A stretch of DNA of 64,000 nt from Hafnia alvei (GCF_900095695.1 NZ_FMIQ01000031.1:16774-80773), one strand, 5' to 3'. Positions 1 to 9,838 are shown, numbered from the stretch's first letter. A program made the numbers and translations. Notes: generated by a model from the letters alone, not told the origin.

Positions 1-527
1 GGGAATTCTTTGATGGTGCGGCAAACCGGTACCAGAGCTTTCATCTCTGATGCTACGTAGAAGTTGCCGTGTTCGTCATAACCCATGTACAGCGGAATAA
101 TTCCGAGATGATCGCGGCCAATCAGATAGCTGTTTTTTTCTGTGTCATATAAAACAAAGGCAAACATGCCCTGCAGTTCGTCTAAGAACGCAGAACCTTG
201 CTCTTCGTATAGCGCCAAAATGACTTCACAGTCAGAAGCTGTTTGGAATTCATAACGACCTTCGAAACGCTGGCGCAAAGCCTGATGGTTATAAATTTCA
301 CCATTCACGGCAAGAATATGGGTGTGCGCGGCATTGTACAAAGGCTGGGCGCCGTTGTTGACGTCAACGATAGACAGACGCTCATGCGCCAAAATCGCGT
401 TGTCAGAAGCATAAATGCCGGACCAATCTGGGCCACGATGACGCATTAGGCGTGACAGTTCGAGTGCCTTTTTGCGCAGCTCAATAGGATCGGTTTTTAA
501 ATCAAGCACACCAAAGATAGAACACAT
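1..527 (-). CDS. asnB: asparagine synthetase B, N-terminal part (runs off the left edge)
   Basis: Glutamine-dependent asparagine synthetase makes asparagine from aspartate, ATP and glutamine in the cytoplasm. Only the first ~175 codons lie in the window. The protein begins MCSIFGV, so Cys2 becomes the N-terminal nucleophile of the class II glutaminase domain after Met removal. The family motifs LMRHRGPDWSG (about residues 27-37) and AVNGEIYNH (about 73-81) follow. Identity to E. coli AsnB is very high as I recall that sequence. The ATG at 525-527 fits the family start. The gene is read leftwards, away from the nag operon in the same direction, as in E. coli. The synthetase domain lies outside the window. 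Confidence 0.95.
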   Translation of the reverse strand, partial: MCSIFGVLDLKTDPIELRKKALELSRLMRHRGPDWSGIYASDNAILAHERLSIVDVNNGAQPLYNAAHTHILAVNGEIYNHQALRQRFEGRYEFQTASDCEVILALYEEQGSAFLDELQGMFAFVLYDTEKNSYLIGRDHLGIIPLYMGYDEHGNFYVASEMKALVPVCRTIKEF

Positions 528-837
528 AGATTTCTCCCATACTGCATTGTCTAGTTGTGACGTTGTGAGTCAGTTTAAGGCGGTAAAAAATTATTGATTT
601 ACGGCTCAGTGAGGCGTTTACCGCTGCTATAAATAACAAATTGCGTCAAAACCTGAATAGAATGCAAGTGCTTTAGCTTAATGGTGAGAAATAGTCTGTT
701 GGTGTACTCTGAATCTTAATGATTATTCATTTTTTAAAGTGAATTATTGAGGAATCGATAATTTTTTAGCGTTCGATGAGTCATCGAGAAAAAAGCAGCG
801 CAGAAAAAATGAAGTAAAAGCGGAGAGGAAAAAGAGA
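528..837. other. asnB-nagD intergenic region
   Basis: About 310 bases of AT-rich non-coding DNA between the start of asnB and the terminator of the nag operon. It must hold the asnB promoter reading leftwards. I could not place convincing -35/-10 boxes, and I see no ORF or repeat. Confidence 0.5.
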
Positions 838-870
838 AAGTTGCGTCTGATCGAGCTGACCAGACGCAAA
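838..870 (-). terminator. nagBACD operon terminator
   Basis: A perfect 9-bp stem (TTGCGTCTG at 841-849 with CAGACGCAA at 861-869) lies just past the nagD stop. Read on the minus strand it is followed by a pyrimidine-rich CTTTCTCTTTTT tail. This fits a rho-independent terminator for the operon. Confidence 0.75.
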
Positions 871-879
871 TGGATAACG

Positions 880-1632
880 TTAGATGATGTCGATATCGGC
901 AACGGAAGGGTAAATGTAGTTAGGTCGGAACGGCATGTTGTCCACGTCGTTTAACGTTGAGACGCCGGACAGCACTAATATCGTTTCTAGCCCCGCTTGG
1001 AAACCTGCCAGAATATCGGTATTCAGATTATCACCGATGATCACGGTGCTTTCTGAATGAGCCTGCATCTTGTTAAGCGCGGCGCGAATAATCCACGGAC
1101 TTGGTTTACCAACGTAGAAAGGCTTGCGGCCTGAAATCAGTTCAATCGGCGCACATAACGCGCCACAGGCGGGGTAAAAACCACGGCCGTGCGTATCCGG
1201 GTTCGTCGCAATAAACCGTGCGCCGTTGACCACGAAGTATGAAGCCTTGTGGATCATCTCCCAGTTATACGAACGGGTTTCACCAACGATAACAAAATCG
1301 GGATTGATATCGGTGATGGTAAAGCCTGCTTTGTATAACTCGTGAATCAATGCACCTTCACCAATCACATAGGCTTTTTTCCCCTCCTGACGCTTAAGAA
1401 AATCGGCGGTGGCCATAGCCGAGGTGTAAAACACGCTTTCAGGGACATCAAGCCCAGCGGCTGCGAAGCGGTTTGCCAGATCCTGCGCGGTTTGAGAAGG
1501 GTAGTTGGTCAGGATAACCAGAGGAATGTCATTTTCTTGAATACGTGCCAGAAATTTATCTGCACCCGGAACCGGAGTGTTGTCGTGCATCAAAACGCCG
1601 TCGATGTCACAAATAATACTTTTGATTGTCAT
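880..1632 (-). CDS. nagD: HAD-family nucleotide/sugar phosphatase NagD
   Basis: NagD is a cytoplasmic haloacid-dehalogenase phosphatase; the E. coli enzyme acts on UMP/GMP and sugar phosphates. The HAD motif DIDG places the nucleophile Asp9 and acid Asp11 at the N-terminus. The downstream motif GDNLNTD is the family's motif IV metal site. At 250 aa it matches the E. coli length. An upstream in-frame start would add ten residues not found in the family, so I chose the ATG at 1630-1632 (MTIKSII). It is the last gene of nagBACD, 81 bases after nagC. Its role in amino-sugar metabolism is not established; it may clear phosphorylated by-products. Confidence 0.93.
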   Translation of the reverse strand: MTIKSIICDIDGVLMHDNTPVPGADKFLARIQENDIPLVILTNYPSQTAQDLANRFAAAGLDVPESVFYTSAMATADFLKRQEGKKAYVIGEGALIHELYKAGFTITDINPDFVIVGETRSYNWEMIHKASYFVVNGARFIATNPDTHGRGFYPACGALCAPIELISGRKPFYVGKPSPWIIRAALNKMQAHSESTVIIGDNLNTDILAGFQAGLETILVLSGVSTLNDVDNMPFRPNYIYPSVADIDII

Positions 1633-1713
1633 GGGTTTATTACTCGTTAAGTTGACAAGCACAAATCATATCATGCTTGTCAGTTAACGTAGCAGCTTGA
1701 AGTAAGAAGAGAA

Positions 1714-2946
1714 TTAGTGCGGATGTTGCCCTTCCAGCAGGCGCTGTAGTAATACGCCGTTGAGCATGGCTCGCTTTACTAGCGCAAATGCCCCAATGGC
1801 TGACCGATGATCTAATTCAGACGTGACCACCGGTAGATTAATGCGGAAATTCTTCAACGCTTGAGTATTGATGCAGCTCTGAATCGCAGGCAGCAGCGTT
1901 TTTTCTGCTTCAATAATTTCGCCGGCGATGACCACTTTCTGCGGGTTAAACATGTTAATCGCAATAGCAATGGCGCGACCCAGATAGCGGCCTACCAATT
2001 CAATCACTTCTGTTGCTAGCGCGTCGCCTTTATTTGCCGCTTTGCAGATTGCGCTGATGCTGCAATCGTCCAGCGTGAGCTTGCTGGGATAGCCTTGCTC
2101 AAGCAGATGACGAACGCGTTGTTCAATGGCGGCGTTGGCGGCCACGGTTTCCAAGCAACCGAAGTTCCCGCAGTGGCAACGCTCGCCTAATGGATCGATT
2201 TGGATGTGCCCAATCTCACCAACGTTTCCCTTGCTGCCGAGAAATATTTTCTCGTTCACGATGATACCCGCACCGGTTCCTCGGTGTAGACGTACCAACA
2301 TTGAATCTTCGCAGTCGCGGGTGGCGCCGAAATAATGCTCAGCTAAGGCGAGGCTACGAATATCGTGACCAACGAAGCTGGTGACGTTAAATCTGTCTTC
2401 TAGCGCTTTGACTAACGGCCAATCATTAACGGCAATATGCGGCATGTAGCGCACGATCCCATGCTGCGGATCGACCAATCCGGGCAAGATCACCGCAATG
2501 GCAATCAGCTCGCGGATTTTACGCTGATAGGTCAACATGAACTGCTCAATGGTATTCAGCAGTGCGTTTTCCACTGTTTCCTGAGTACGCTCAGGCAACG
2601 GGTAGTGCTCTTCGGCCAGCGATTTTCCGCTCATATCGTACAGCGTGATGGTGGCGTCGTGACGCCCTAAGCGGATGGCTACGGTATTGAAGAGGCGTGT
2701 TTCTGTCACAATGGAAATAGCACGGCGGCCACCGGTAGACGCTTGCTGATCGACTTCTTTGATCAGCCCGCGTTCCAGTAGCTGACGGGTAATTTTGGTG
2801 ACGCTGGCGGGAGCAAGCTGGCTTAGTTCGGCAATTTGAATGCGCGAAATAGGGCCTTGCAGATCGATTAAACGATAAACAGCGGCGCTGTTAAGTTGTT
2901 TAACCAGATCTACGTTACCAATTTGTCCTTGTCCGCCTGTTGTCAT
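1714..2946 (-). CDS. nagC: N-acetylglucosamine repressor NagC (ROK family)
   Basis: NagC is the GlcNAc-6-phosphate-responsive regulator of the nag and chitin genes. The N-terminal ~80 residues form a winged helix-turn-helix (the stretch around ISRIQIAELSQLAPASVTKI is nearly identical to E. coli). A ROK sugar-binding domain follows, with the ROK zinc motif beginning CHC at residues 257-259 and continuing GNFGCLE. The ATG at 2944-2946 gives 410 aa versus 406 in E. coli. It lies 73 bases below nagA in the operon it controls, so autoregulation is expected. Likely targets in this window are nagB, nagE and chiP, where AT-rich operator-like palindromes occur. Confidence 0.95.
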   Translation of the reverse strand: MTTGGQGQIGNVDLVKQLNSAAVYRLIDLQGPISRIQIAELSQLAPASVTKITRQLLERGLIKEVDQQASTGGRRAISIVTETRLFNTVAIRLGRHDATITLYDMSGKSLAEEHYPLPERTQETVENALLNTIEQFMLTYQRKIRELIAIAVILPGLVDPQHGIVRYMPHIAVNDWPLVKALEDRFNVTSFVGHDIRSLALAEHYFGATRDCEDSMLVRLHRGTGAGIIVNEKIFLGSKGNVGEIGHIQIDPLGERCHCGNFGCLETVAANAAIEQRVRHLLEQGYPSKLTLDDCSISAICKAANKGDALATEVIELVGRYLGRAIAIAINMFNPQKVVIAGEIIEAEKTLLPAIQSCINTQALKNFRINLPVVTSELDHRSAIGAFALVKRAMLNGVLLQRLLEGQHPH

Positions 2947-3019
2947 CAATTTATTACCCGCTTAGAAAAATAGAGCTCAAGTTAATAAAGAAAGCACGCA
3001 GACTGATGTACGTTCTTTC

Positions 3020-4171
3020 TTATTTATTTTCGTAAACCGTTTCGCCGTTCACGATGGTTTTGATCACGCGATAGTCTGAAGTGAAAGCGGTCAGGTTCGC
3101 CACTTTACCCGCTTCGATGCTTCCCAGACGGCTATCAACACCCACCGCGCGCGATGGATAGAGCGTTGCCATACGCAATGCTTCATCCAGAGCAATACCG
3201 ACGTGCTCAACGCTGTTTTTGACGGCGTCGATCATAGTCAGTGCAGAACCGCTCAGCGTACCGTTTTCATCAACGACTAAACCATTGCGGTAATATACTG
3301 TTTTTCCGGCGAAAATGAAGTGATCTATGTTGGCGCCTGCAGGTGCAGTCGCATCGGTGACCAGCACCAGATGTTCGCCTTTCAGACGTTTAGCCAGACG
3401 AATACTTGGCCAAGCGACGTGGTGACCATCGGCGATAATACCGGTGTACACTTCAGGGGTATCAAAAATTGCCCCCATCAGACCTGGAGCACGGCCAGAA
3501 ATGGCTGGCATCGCATTATAAAGGTGAGTCGCAAAGCTCATACCTGCGGCGAAGCCTTTGCGCGCTTCTTCATAGGTGGCGTTGGAGTGGCCAGCGGAAA
3601 CCACAATACCTGCGGCTTTCAGCTGCTGGATAGATGCCTGAGTTGCAACTTCCGGAGCCATCGTCACTTTGGTGATGGCGTCTGCGTGCTCGCACATGAA
3701 ATCGATCATTTCATGATCCGGTTTACGGATGTATTTCGGATTGTGCGTGCCTTTCTTTTCCAAGCTGATGTATGGGCCTTCAATATGCAGACCTAGCGCC
3801 TGATTCTGGTGCTTGGTCAGATAGCTGCGCATAACATCGATACCGTGCTTCATTAAATCGTCAGCACTGGTGATAAGCGTAGGTAAATAGCTGGTACAGC
3901 CTGATTTCTCGTTGGCGTGCTGCATGATTTCAAGCGTTTCTTCCGAAACAGCTTCGACAGAATCATTAAACTGAACGCCGCCACAGCCATTAAGTTGCAG
4001 ATCGATGAAACCAGGAGCAAGGATTGCTCCGCCTAGATCGTGAGTTTCAATGCCTGACGGAAGTTCAGCGACAGGACAGATCTTTTCAATTAAGCCATTG
4101 GCGATCATTACTGCATGGTCGTCGAGAATATCGTGGCCGGTATAAATCCGACAATGGGTCAAAGCGTACAT
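3020..4171 (-). CDS. nagA: N-acetylglucosamine-6-phosphate deacetylase
   Basis: NagA removes acetate from GlcNAc-6-P to give glucosamine-6-P, lowering the level of NagC's inducer. The amidohydrolase TIM barrel shows HIEGPY (metal-ligand Glu, about residue 131), SAGHSNAT and ATHLYNAMP (two metal-ligand His) and VTDATAP (catalytic Asp, about 273). Length is 383 aa against 382 in E. coli. The true start is the ATG at 4169-4171, behind an AGGGG ribosome site, rather than the GTG one codon upstream. It follows nagB after 27 bases, in one operon. Confidence 0.96.
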   Translation of the reverse strand: MYALTHCRIYTGHDILDDHAVMIANGLIEKICPVAELPSGIETHDLGGAILAPGFIDLQLNGCGGVQFNDSVEAVSEETLEIMQHANEKSGCTSYLPTLITSADDLMKHGIDVMRSYLTKHQNQALGLHIEGPYISLEKKGTHNPKYIRKPDHEMIDFMCEHADAITKVTMAPEVATQASIQQLKAAGIVVSAGHSNATYEEARKGFAAGMSFATHLYNAMPAISGRAPGLMGAIFDTPEVYTGIIADGHHVAWPSIRLAKRLKGEHLVLVTDATAPAGANIDHFIFAGKTVYYRNGLVVDENGTLSGSALTMIDAVKNSVEHVGIALDEALRMATLYPSRAVGVDSRLGSIEAGKVANLTAFTSDYRVIKTIVNGETVYENK

Positions 4172-4198
4172 CACATACCCCTGGTTACAGGTTGAAAA

Positions 4199-4999
4199 TT
4201 ATAGATTCTTCATGTTTTCCGCTTCTAACTCGCGGAAGTACTTAACTGTTTTGACTTTCAGCTCCATCGTGGAAGGCTCATCACATACGATGACGGACTT
4301 CGGATGAAGTTGCAGAGCGCTGATCGTCCACATATGGTTGACGCTGCCTTCAACGGCGGCCTGCAGAGACAGAGCTTTCGTGTGGCCAGTGACCAAAATC
4401 ATCACTTCTTCAGCATCTAGCAACGTGCCAACGCCGACGGTAAGCGCATATTTTGGCACTTTTGTCATGTCGCCATCAAAGAAACGAGAGTTTGCGATGC
4501 GGGTTTCTTCGGTCAACGTTTTGATGCGAGTGCGAGAAGCTAAAGATGATGCTGGCTCGTTAAAAGCAATATGCCCATCGTTACCTACACCACCCATAAA
4601 CAGATTGATTCTGCCGTAGGATTTGATTTTTTCTTCGTAGCGGCGGCACTCGGTATCAACATCAGCCGCATTGCCGTTCAGCAAGTTGATGTTTTCACGT
4701 GGGATATCCACGTGGTTGAAGAAATTATTATACATGAAGCTATGGTAGCTTTCTGGATGCTCTTCCGGCAGACCGATGTATTCGTCCATGTTGAACGTAA
4801 CTACGTTCTTAAAGCTGATTTCGCCAGCCTTGTGCAGTTCGATTAAACGTTTGTAGGTTTGCAGCGGGGTGCCGCCGGTTGGTAGGCCAAGAACAAATGG
4901 GCGTTCAGCCGTTGGTTTGAAGGCATTGATACGGTTAACAATATGACGGGCAGACCATAAGCCAACGTCTGCAGCATTACTTAGAGGGATAAGTCTCAT
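4199..4999 (-). CDS. nagB: glucosamine-6-phosphate deaminase
   Basis: NagB converts glucosamine-6-P to fructose-6-P and ammonia, sending amino sugars into glycolysis. The 266-residue length is identical to E. coli. The catalytic general base Asp72 lies in FNMDEYIG. The active-site loop is [13 protein letters not shown] (about 137-149), carrying the Asp/His/Glu relay. First gene of nagBACD, transcribed divergently from nagE. The shared intergenic region carries a CRP site and two NagC-like operators. In E. coli the enzyme is a hexamer activated by GlcNAc-6-P; the sequence does not itself show this. Confidence 0.96.
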   Translation of the reverse strand: MRLIPLSNAADVGLWSARHIVNRINAFKPTAERPFVLGLPTGGTPLQTYKRLIELHKAGEISFKNVVTFNMDEYIGLPEEHPESYHSFMYNNFFNHVDIPRENINLLNGNAADVDTECRRYEEKIKSYGRINLFMGGVGNDGHIAFNEPASSLASRTRIKTLTEETRIANSRFFDGDMTKVPKYALTVGVGTLLDAEEVMILVTGHTKALSLQAAVEGSVNHMWTISALQLHPKSVIVCDEPSTMELKVKTVKYFRELEAENMKNL

Positions 5000-5115
5000 A
5001 GGGCACCTTTAGTGAATATAAATCTATATTATAAACGGGGGTCCACATTGCTCTTTGCTCAGAGTATAAGGCGTAATGCTTGCTAACGACTAATGTGTGA
5101 CCTAACGCCGTTTGG

Positions 5116-5134
5116 ATTTTTCGAATGATAAAAT
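5116..5134. promoter_or_regulatory. candidate NagC operator (nagB side)
   Basis: ATTTTTCGAATGATAAAAT is an imperfect palindrome with the AT-rich flanks and inner C/G positions typical of NagC sites. Its centre (about 5125) lies about 95 bp from the second candidate, close to nine helical turns. This is a match by eye to my memory of the NagC pattern. Confidence 0.5.
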
Positions 5135-5180
5135 AAGTTTTGTATGATGGCTAGCAATTAGGCATGTTTAGAGCCTCCTT

Positions 5181-5198
5181 TGGTGATATTTATCACAA
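5181..5198. promoter_or_regulatory. CRP-cAMP binding site of nagB/nagE
   Basis: TGGTGATATTTATCACAA contains GTGA-N6-TCAC, matching the symmetric CRP consensus TGTGA-N6-TCACA in nine of ten core bases. It lies between the two candidate NagC operators, as in E. coli. Confidence 0.8.
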
Positions 5199-5211
5199 AA
5201 CTGGAGGTTTT

Positions 5212-5228
5212 AATTTGCGGAGAAAAAT
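5212..5228. promoter_or_regulatory. candidate NagC operator (nagE side)
   Basis: AATTTGCGGAGAAAAAT pairs AATTT with an A-rich right half and shares the TTTGCG / GAAAAAT layout with the candidate upstream of chiP (9839-9857). It is about 95 bp from the nagB-side candidate. Confidence 0.5.
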
Positions 5229-5340
5229 AATTTTTTTACACTCCTGATTGTAGTCCATACTGTCAACTTAATAATTAAGTCAGTTATGACGTGACCATGA
5301 GCAGTGCCAATTCGAGCAATGACGGGTCCACAAGGGGGAA

Positions 5341-7380
5341 ATGGTGAGTATTTTAGGTTATCTGCAAAAAGTCGGCCGTGCGCTGATGGTACCGGTGGCG
5401 ACGCTACCGGCTGCCGCGATATTAATGGGTGTCGGTTATTGGATCGACCCGGTAGGTTGGGGGGGCGCTAATGCGTTAGCGGCCTTCTTCATCAAGTCGG
5501 GCTCTGCCATTATCGACAACATGTCCGTACTGTTTGCGATCGGTGTCGCTTACGGTATGTCTAAAGATAAAGACGGCGCTGCCGCATTAACTGGCTTTGT
5601 TGGCTTCTTGGTATTGACTACGCTGTGCTCTCCAGCCGCGGTAGCCATGATCCAGAAAATCCCTGCGGATCAGGTTCCAGCTGCATTCGGTAAGATTAAC
5701 AACCAGTTCGTCGGTATCTTGGTTGGTATTATCTCTGCTGAACTGTACAACCGCTTCAGCGGCGTTGAGTTGCCGAAGGCGCTGTCCTTCTTCAGCGGCC
5801 GTCGTCTGGTGCCAATTTTGACCTCTTTCGTCATGATTCTGGTGGCGTTTATCCTGATGTACATCTGGCCGTTAATCTTCGACGGACTGGTGAACTTCGG
5901 TGAACACATTCAGAAAATGGGCTCTGTCGGCGCAGGTATCTACGCGTTCTTCAACCGTTTGCTGATCCCTGTTGGTCTGCATCATGCTCTGAACTCCGTA
6001 TTCTGGTTTGACGTTGCGGGTATTAACGACATTCCTAACTTCTTGGGTGGCGCACAGTCTATCGAAGCGGGCAAAGCCGTTGTTGGTATCACTGGCCGCT
6101 ATCAGGCTGGTTTCTTCCCAATCATGATGTTTGGTTTACCGGGTGCTGCGCTGGCGATTTACCATTGCGCACGTCCAGAAAACAAAGCCAAAGTGGCCGG
6201 TATCATGATGGCCGCTGCGTTTGCAGCCTTCTTCACCGGTATCACCGAACCGTTGGAATTCTCCTTCATGTTCGTTGCGCCAGTGCTGTATGTTCTGCAT
6301 GCATTCCTGACCGGTATTTCCGTATTCATCGCAGCTTCTATGCACTGGATTGCGGGCTTCGGCTTCAGCGCCGGTCTGGTGGATATGGTGCTGTCTTCAC
6401 GTAACCCATTGGCAACTCACTGGTACATGCTGATCCCTCAGGGTCTGGTGTTCTTCGTGATTTACTACGTGGTGTTCCGTTTCACTATCACCAAATTCAA
6501 CCTGCTGACCCCTGGCCGTGAACTGGCTACTGACGCTGACGAAAGCGCTGATGGCTACGATCTGGATCTGGACAATGCGAAAGGCGGTAACGAAACGGCA
6601 AATCTGGCACGCAACTACATTGCCGCGGTTGGTGGCTCTGCCAATATCACCGGTATCGATGCATGTATCACGCGTCTGCGTCTGAGTGTTAAAGACTCTG
6701 CTATCGTCAACGACAGTTTGGCTAAACGTCTGGGTGCTTCAGGTGTTATTCGCCTGAACAAACAGAGCGTACAGGTCATCGTGGGTACACGTGCTGAAGC
6801 AATCGCGACCGCAATGCGTGGCGTGATGGCATCGGGTCCAATTGAAGCCGCTGTTGCTCATGCTGCGCCTGCAGCAGCTGAAGTGAAAGCACAGGCAACG
6901 CCAAACGCTGCTGCGGTGGTTAAAGCGACGCTGGTTTCTCCAATCACCGGTGAAGTGGTGGCGTTGGATCAGGTTCCTGACGAAGCGTTCGCCAGCAAAG
7001 CCGTGGGCGACGGTGTGGCGGTTCGCCCAACGGATAAAACCGTGGTTTCCCCAGCACGTGGCACTATTGTTAAGATCTTCAACACCAACCATGCGTTCTG
7101 TTTAGAAACGGATGAAGGCGCAGAAATCGTTGTTCATATGGGCATCGACACCGTGGCGTTGAATGGTCAAGGCTTCAAACGTCTGGTTGAAGAGGGTGCA
7201 GAAGTGAAAGCAGGTCAGCCAATTCTAGAAATGGATTTGGAATATCTGAACGCCAATGCACGCTCAATGATTAGCCCTGTTGTTGTCAGCAACATCGATG
7301 ATTTCGGTGGTCTGAAAGCGCTGGCTGCGGGTCATGTCGTGGCGGGTGAAACCAAGCTGTATGACATCACTGCAAAATAA
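5341..7380 (+). CDS. nagE: N-acetylglucosamine PTS permease, EIICBA fusion
   Basis: NagE takes up GlcNAc across the inner membrane and phosphorylates it to GlcNAc-6-P. The single 679-aa chain holds all three PTS domains: a membrane EIIC (about 1-395) with the GITEPLEF motif; EIIB, with phospho-Cys at about 442 in IDACITRLRL; and EIIA, with His584 (NTNHAFCLE) and the phospho-His at about 599 (VVHMGIDT). An Ala/Pro-rich linker joins B and A. The N-terminal EIIC (VPVATLPAAAILMGVGYW) differs noticeably from E. coli NagE, while the B and A domains are very close. The GTG at 5344 would give the family-like start M-S-ILG with better spacing to the AGGGGG ribosome site, so the start could be one codon later. 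Confidence 0.95.
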   Translation: MVSILGYLQKVGRALMVPVATLPAAAILMGVGYWIDPVGWGGANALAAFFIKSGSAIIDNMSVLFAIGVAYGMSKDKDGAAALTGFVGFLVLTTLCSPAAVAMIQKIPADQVPAAFGKINNQFVGILVGIISAELYNRFSGVELPKALSFFSGRRLVPILTSFVMILVAFILMYIWPLIFDGLVNFGEHIQKMGSVGAGIYAFFNRLLIPVGLHHALNSVFWFDVAGINDIPNFLGGAQSIEAGKAVVGITGRYQAGFFPIMMFGLPGAALAIYHCARPENKAKVAGIMMAAAFAAFFTGITEPLEFSFMFVAPVLYVLHAFLTGISVFIAASMHWIAGFGFSAGLVDMVLSSRNPLATHWYMLIPQGLVFFVIYYVVFRFTITKFNLLTPGRELATDADESADGYDLDLDNAKGGNETANLARNYIAAVGGSANITGIDACITRLRLSVKDSAIVNDSLAKRLGASGVIRLNKQSVQVIVGTRAEAIATAMRGVMASGPIEAAVAHAAPAAAEVKAQATPNAAAVVKATLVSPITGEVVALDQVPDEAFASKAVGDGVAVRPTDKTVVSPARGTIVKIFNTNHAFCLETDEGAEIVVHMGIDTVALNGQGFKRLVEEGAEVKAGQPILEMDLEYLNANARSMISPVVVSNIDDFGGLKALAAGHVVAGETKLYDITAK

Positions 7381-7447
7381 GAGCTTTGCAAAATAACTTG
7401 CTGATGAACGGTTAGCTGATTTATCAGAAACTGTTTTAAGCAAGCAG

Positions 7448-7486
7448 AACGGAGAAGGGGTGACCTTTCTCCGTTTTTTTGTTTTT
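7448..7486 (+). terminator. nagE rho-independent terminator
   Basis: The 9-bp stem AACGGAGAA / TTCTCCGTT (7448-7456 and 7467-7475) is followed directly by a T-run reaching 7486. It ends the nagE transcript before glnS. Confidence 0.9.
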
Positions 7487-7646
7487 AGCGTCCGCTGATA
7501 TACAGTGTCACTTAGCAGATCTGTCATCTTTTGACATAACCATGGAAAAAACGCCGTGATAATGGCAACAAACGGTTGTTTCCCGCCACAGGTTGTAAGA
7601 TCATTACTGGTTATGAGTCGCGTTTTTAGGCATAGAGGAATAGAAA

Positions 7647-9314
7647 ATGAGTGAGGCTGAAGCCCGCCCAAGTAACTTTATCCGTCAGATCATCGATGAA
7701 GATCTGGCCTCAGGTAAACATAATTCAGTTCATACCCGTTTTCCGCCAGAGCCAAATGGCTACCTGCATATTGGCCACGCCAAATCCATTTGCCTGAACT
7801 TTGGCATTGCCAAAGACTATCAAGGCCAGTGCAATCTGCGCTTTGATGACACCAACCCGGTGAAAGAAGACATTGAATACGTTGAGTCAATTAAACGCGA
7901 CGTACAGTGGCTAGGTTTTGAGTGGAGCGGCGCGGTGCGTTACTCCTCTGATTACTTCGATCAGCTGCACCAGTACGCCGTTGAGCTGATTAGCAAGGGG
8001 CTGGCTTATGTTGATGAGCTTACTCCTGAGCAGATCCGTGAATATCGCGGGACCCTGACATCTCCGGGCAAAAATAGCCCGTATCGCGACCGTAGCGTCG
8101 AAGAGAATCTGGCACTGTTCGAAAAAATGCGTAACGGCGAATTCGCCGAAGGCACTGCGTGCCTACGCGCCAAAATTGATATGGCGTCTCCGTTTATCGT
8201 GATGCGCGATCCGGTTCTGTACCGTATTAAATTTGCTGAACATCACCAGACCGGCAACAAATGGTGCATCTACCCGATGTACGATTTCACCCACTGCATT
8301 TCCGATGCGCTGGAAGGGATCACGCATTCACTGTGTACGCTGGAGTTCCAAGACAACCGCCGTCTATACGACTGGGTTTTGGATAACATCACCATTCCAA
8401 CCCATCCGCGTCAGTACGAGTTCTCTCGTCTGAATCTCGAATATGCCATTATGTCTAAGCGTAAGCTGAACCAGCTGGTGACCGAGAAAATTGTGGAAGG
8501 TTGGGACGACCCACGTATGCCAACGATTTCTGGCCTGCGTCGTCGCGGATATACTGCAGCTTCTATCCGCGAATTCTGCCTGCGTATTGGCGTGACCAAG
8601 CAAGACAACAACGTTGAAATGGCTGCGTTGGAATCCTGCGTGCGTGATGACCTAAATGAAATCGCACCGCGTGCGATGGCGGTTCTGGATCCGGTCAAAG
8701 TGGTTATTGAAAACATGTCTGCGGATAGCGTAGAAATGCTGGCGATGCCAAACCATCCGAACAAGCCAGAAATGGGCAAACGCGAAGTGCCGTTTAGCAA
8801 CGAGATCTATATCGATCGTGCCGATTTCCGCGAAGAAGCCAACAAACAATACAAGCGCTTAGTCTTGGGCAAAGAAGTTCGCCTGCGTAATGCCTATGTG
8901 ATTAAAGCCGAGCGCGTTGAGAAAGACGCTGATGGCGAAATCACTACCATTTACTGCACCTACGATGCGGATACTTTGAGCAAAGATCCTGCTGATGGTC
9001 GCAAAGTGAAAGGCGTTATTCACTGGGTTTCTGCAAACCACGCAGTGCCTGCTGAATTCCATCTGTACGATCGCTTGTTCAGCGTTGCAAACCCAGGAGC
9101 GGCGGAAGACTTCCTGTCTACCATCAACCCTGAGTCGTTGGTTATCCGCAAAGGTTTTGTTGAACCAAGCCTTGGTGTAGCGACTCCAGAAGTCACCTAT
9201 CAGTTTGAACGTGAAGGTTATTTCTGCGCTGACTGCCGCTATTCCGCGCCAGACCATTTAGTGTTTAACCGCACTGTGGGTCTGCGCGATACGTGGGCAA
9301 AAGTGGGTGCATAA
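7647..9314 (+). CDS. glnS: glutaminyl-tRNA synthetase
   Basis: GlnRS charges tRNA-Gln with glutamine. It is a class I synthetase with the HIGH signature at residues 41-44 ([12 protein letters not shown]) and the KMSKS-equivalent MSKRK near 268. A C-terminal beta-barrel anticodon-binding region ends in [14 protein letters not shown]. Length is 555 aa against 554 in E. coli, with near identity through the catalytic core. An ATG at 7647 follows a GAGGAAT ribosome site. It stands alone between the nagE terminator and a hairpin/repeat region, as in E. coli. A TTGACA at 7531-7536 could be its -35 box, but the spacing to an AT-rich -10 is long. Confidence 0.97.
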   Translation: MSEAEARPSNFIRQIIDEDLASGKHNSVHTRFPPEPNGYLHIGHAKSICLNFGIAKDYQGQCNLRFDDTNPVKEDIEYVESIKRDVQWLGFEWSGAVRYSSDYFDQLHQYAVELISKGLAYVDELTPEQIREYRGTLTSPGKNSPYRDRSVEENLALFEKMRNGEFAEGTACLRAKIDMASPFIVMRDPVLYRIKFAEHHQTGNKWCIYPMYDFTHCISDALEGITHSLCTLEFQDNRRLYDWVLDNITIPTHPRQYEFSRLNLEYAIMSKRKLNQLVTEKIVEGWDDPRMPTISGLRRRGYTAASIREFCLRIGVTKQDNNVEMAALESCVRDDLNEIAPRAMAVLDPVKVVIENMSADSVEMLAMPNHPNKPEMGKREVPFSNEIYIDRADFREEANKQYKRLVLGKEVRLRNAYVIKAERVEKDADGEITTIYCTYDADTLSKDPADGRKVKGVIHWVSANHAVPAEFHLYDRLFSVANPGAAEDFLSTINPESLVIRKGFVEPSLGVATPEVTYQFEREGYFCADCRYSAPDHLVFNRTVGLRDTWAKVGA

Positions 9315-9332
9315 CCCAAGTTAGTCATCATT

Positions 9333-9502
9333 AAAAAGCCGCTTACGTTGTAAGTAGTACTGGTCATTTAAGCCTGATTTTAGGGGAAGTACACCGATGG
9401 GATCGTAGCGGCGTAAGCCGCCGGAGCGCCCCGCGGTGTGCTAGCCCCGTGTATCTCGATTTCTTAAACGATCCGCATTACTTATGCCGTAAGTGGCTTT
9501 TT
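9333..9502 (+). terminator. glnS terminator arms enclosing a repeat copy
   Basis: The left arm 9333-9358 starts AAAAAGCCGCTTACG; the right arm 9477-9502 ends CGTAAGTGGCTTTTT. The two arms are inverted copies matching at about 20 of 26 positions, and the right arm ends in a T-run like a terminator. They are separated by about 118 bases containing repeat copy 1. The whole therefore folds as one very long hairpin. Either a terminator received a repeat in its loop or the repeat is larger than its conserved core. Confidence 0.6.
9376..9460. repeat. dispersed stem-loop repeat, copy 1
   Basis: An 85-base core from GATTTTAGGGG to CCCCGTGTATCTCGAT. Nested pairings are visible: AGGGG with CCCC near the ends, TACACCG with CGGTGTG, and a tip GCGGC-GTAA-GCCGC. 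It is nearly identical to the copy at 24594-24677 and structurally equivalent to the diverged copy at 37143-37229. Confidence 0.85.
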
Positions 9503-9838
9503 TTATCTGTCTTCAATCGTCCCCCTTTCTAATTTAAATCCTAATTGTAAATAGTTTAGTAACTCGATGTTATTTCTCGAGGTGTATAAACGCCCTCTGA
9601 ATATTTGTTTAACGAATTAATTAATTGCCACAGATTTACCTCGGCATAAAAATGGTTATCCCTTCAGCGTCTGTTTTCTAAGCATTCTCACCTGAGCTTA
9701 CAATGAAATTACAAATATAATGCTGTTTTTAAAGGGTATTTTAATATTCCCCCAGCAAAAGTGTGTCACATGTAACAAAACATTAAAATATGTGCACTCG
9801 GTCAAGAATTGGCACAATTGTTTTACTTTTCATTTGAT

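Larger units (their letters stand above)
5000..5340. promoter_or_regulatory. nagB/nagE divergent control region
   Basis: The 341-base gap between the divergent nagB and nagE starts contains no ORF. It holds a near-consensus CRP site flanked by two AT-rich NagC-like palindromes (listed separately). This is the same architecture as in E. coli, where NagC bound at both operators loops the DNA and CRP sits between them. Confidence 0.8.

Noticed and set aside
7531..7590. TTGACA as -35 of a glnS promoter
   Set aside because: The nearest -10-like sequence (GATAAT) is 20-21 bases away, too far for a confident promoter call.
7264..7671. 135-codon minus-strand frame across the end of nagE and the start of glnS
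   Set aside because: It overlaps two real genes and a terminator; the product looks random.
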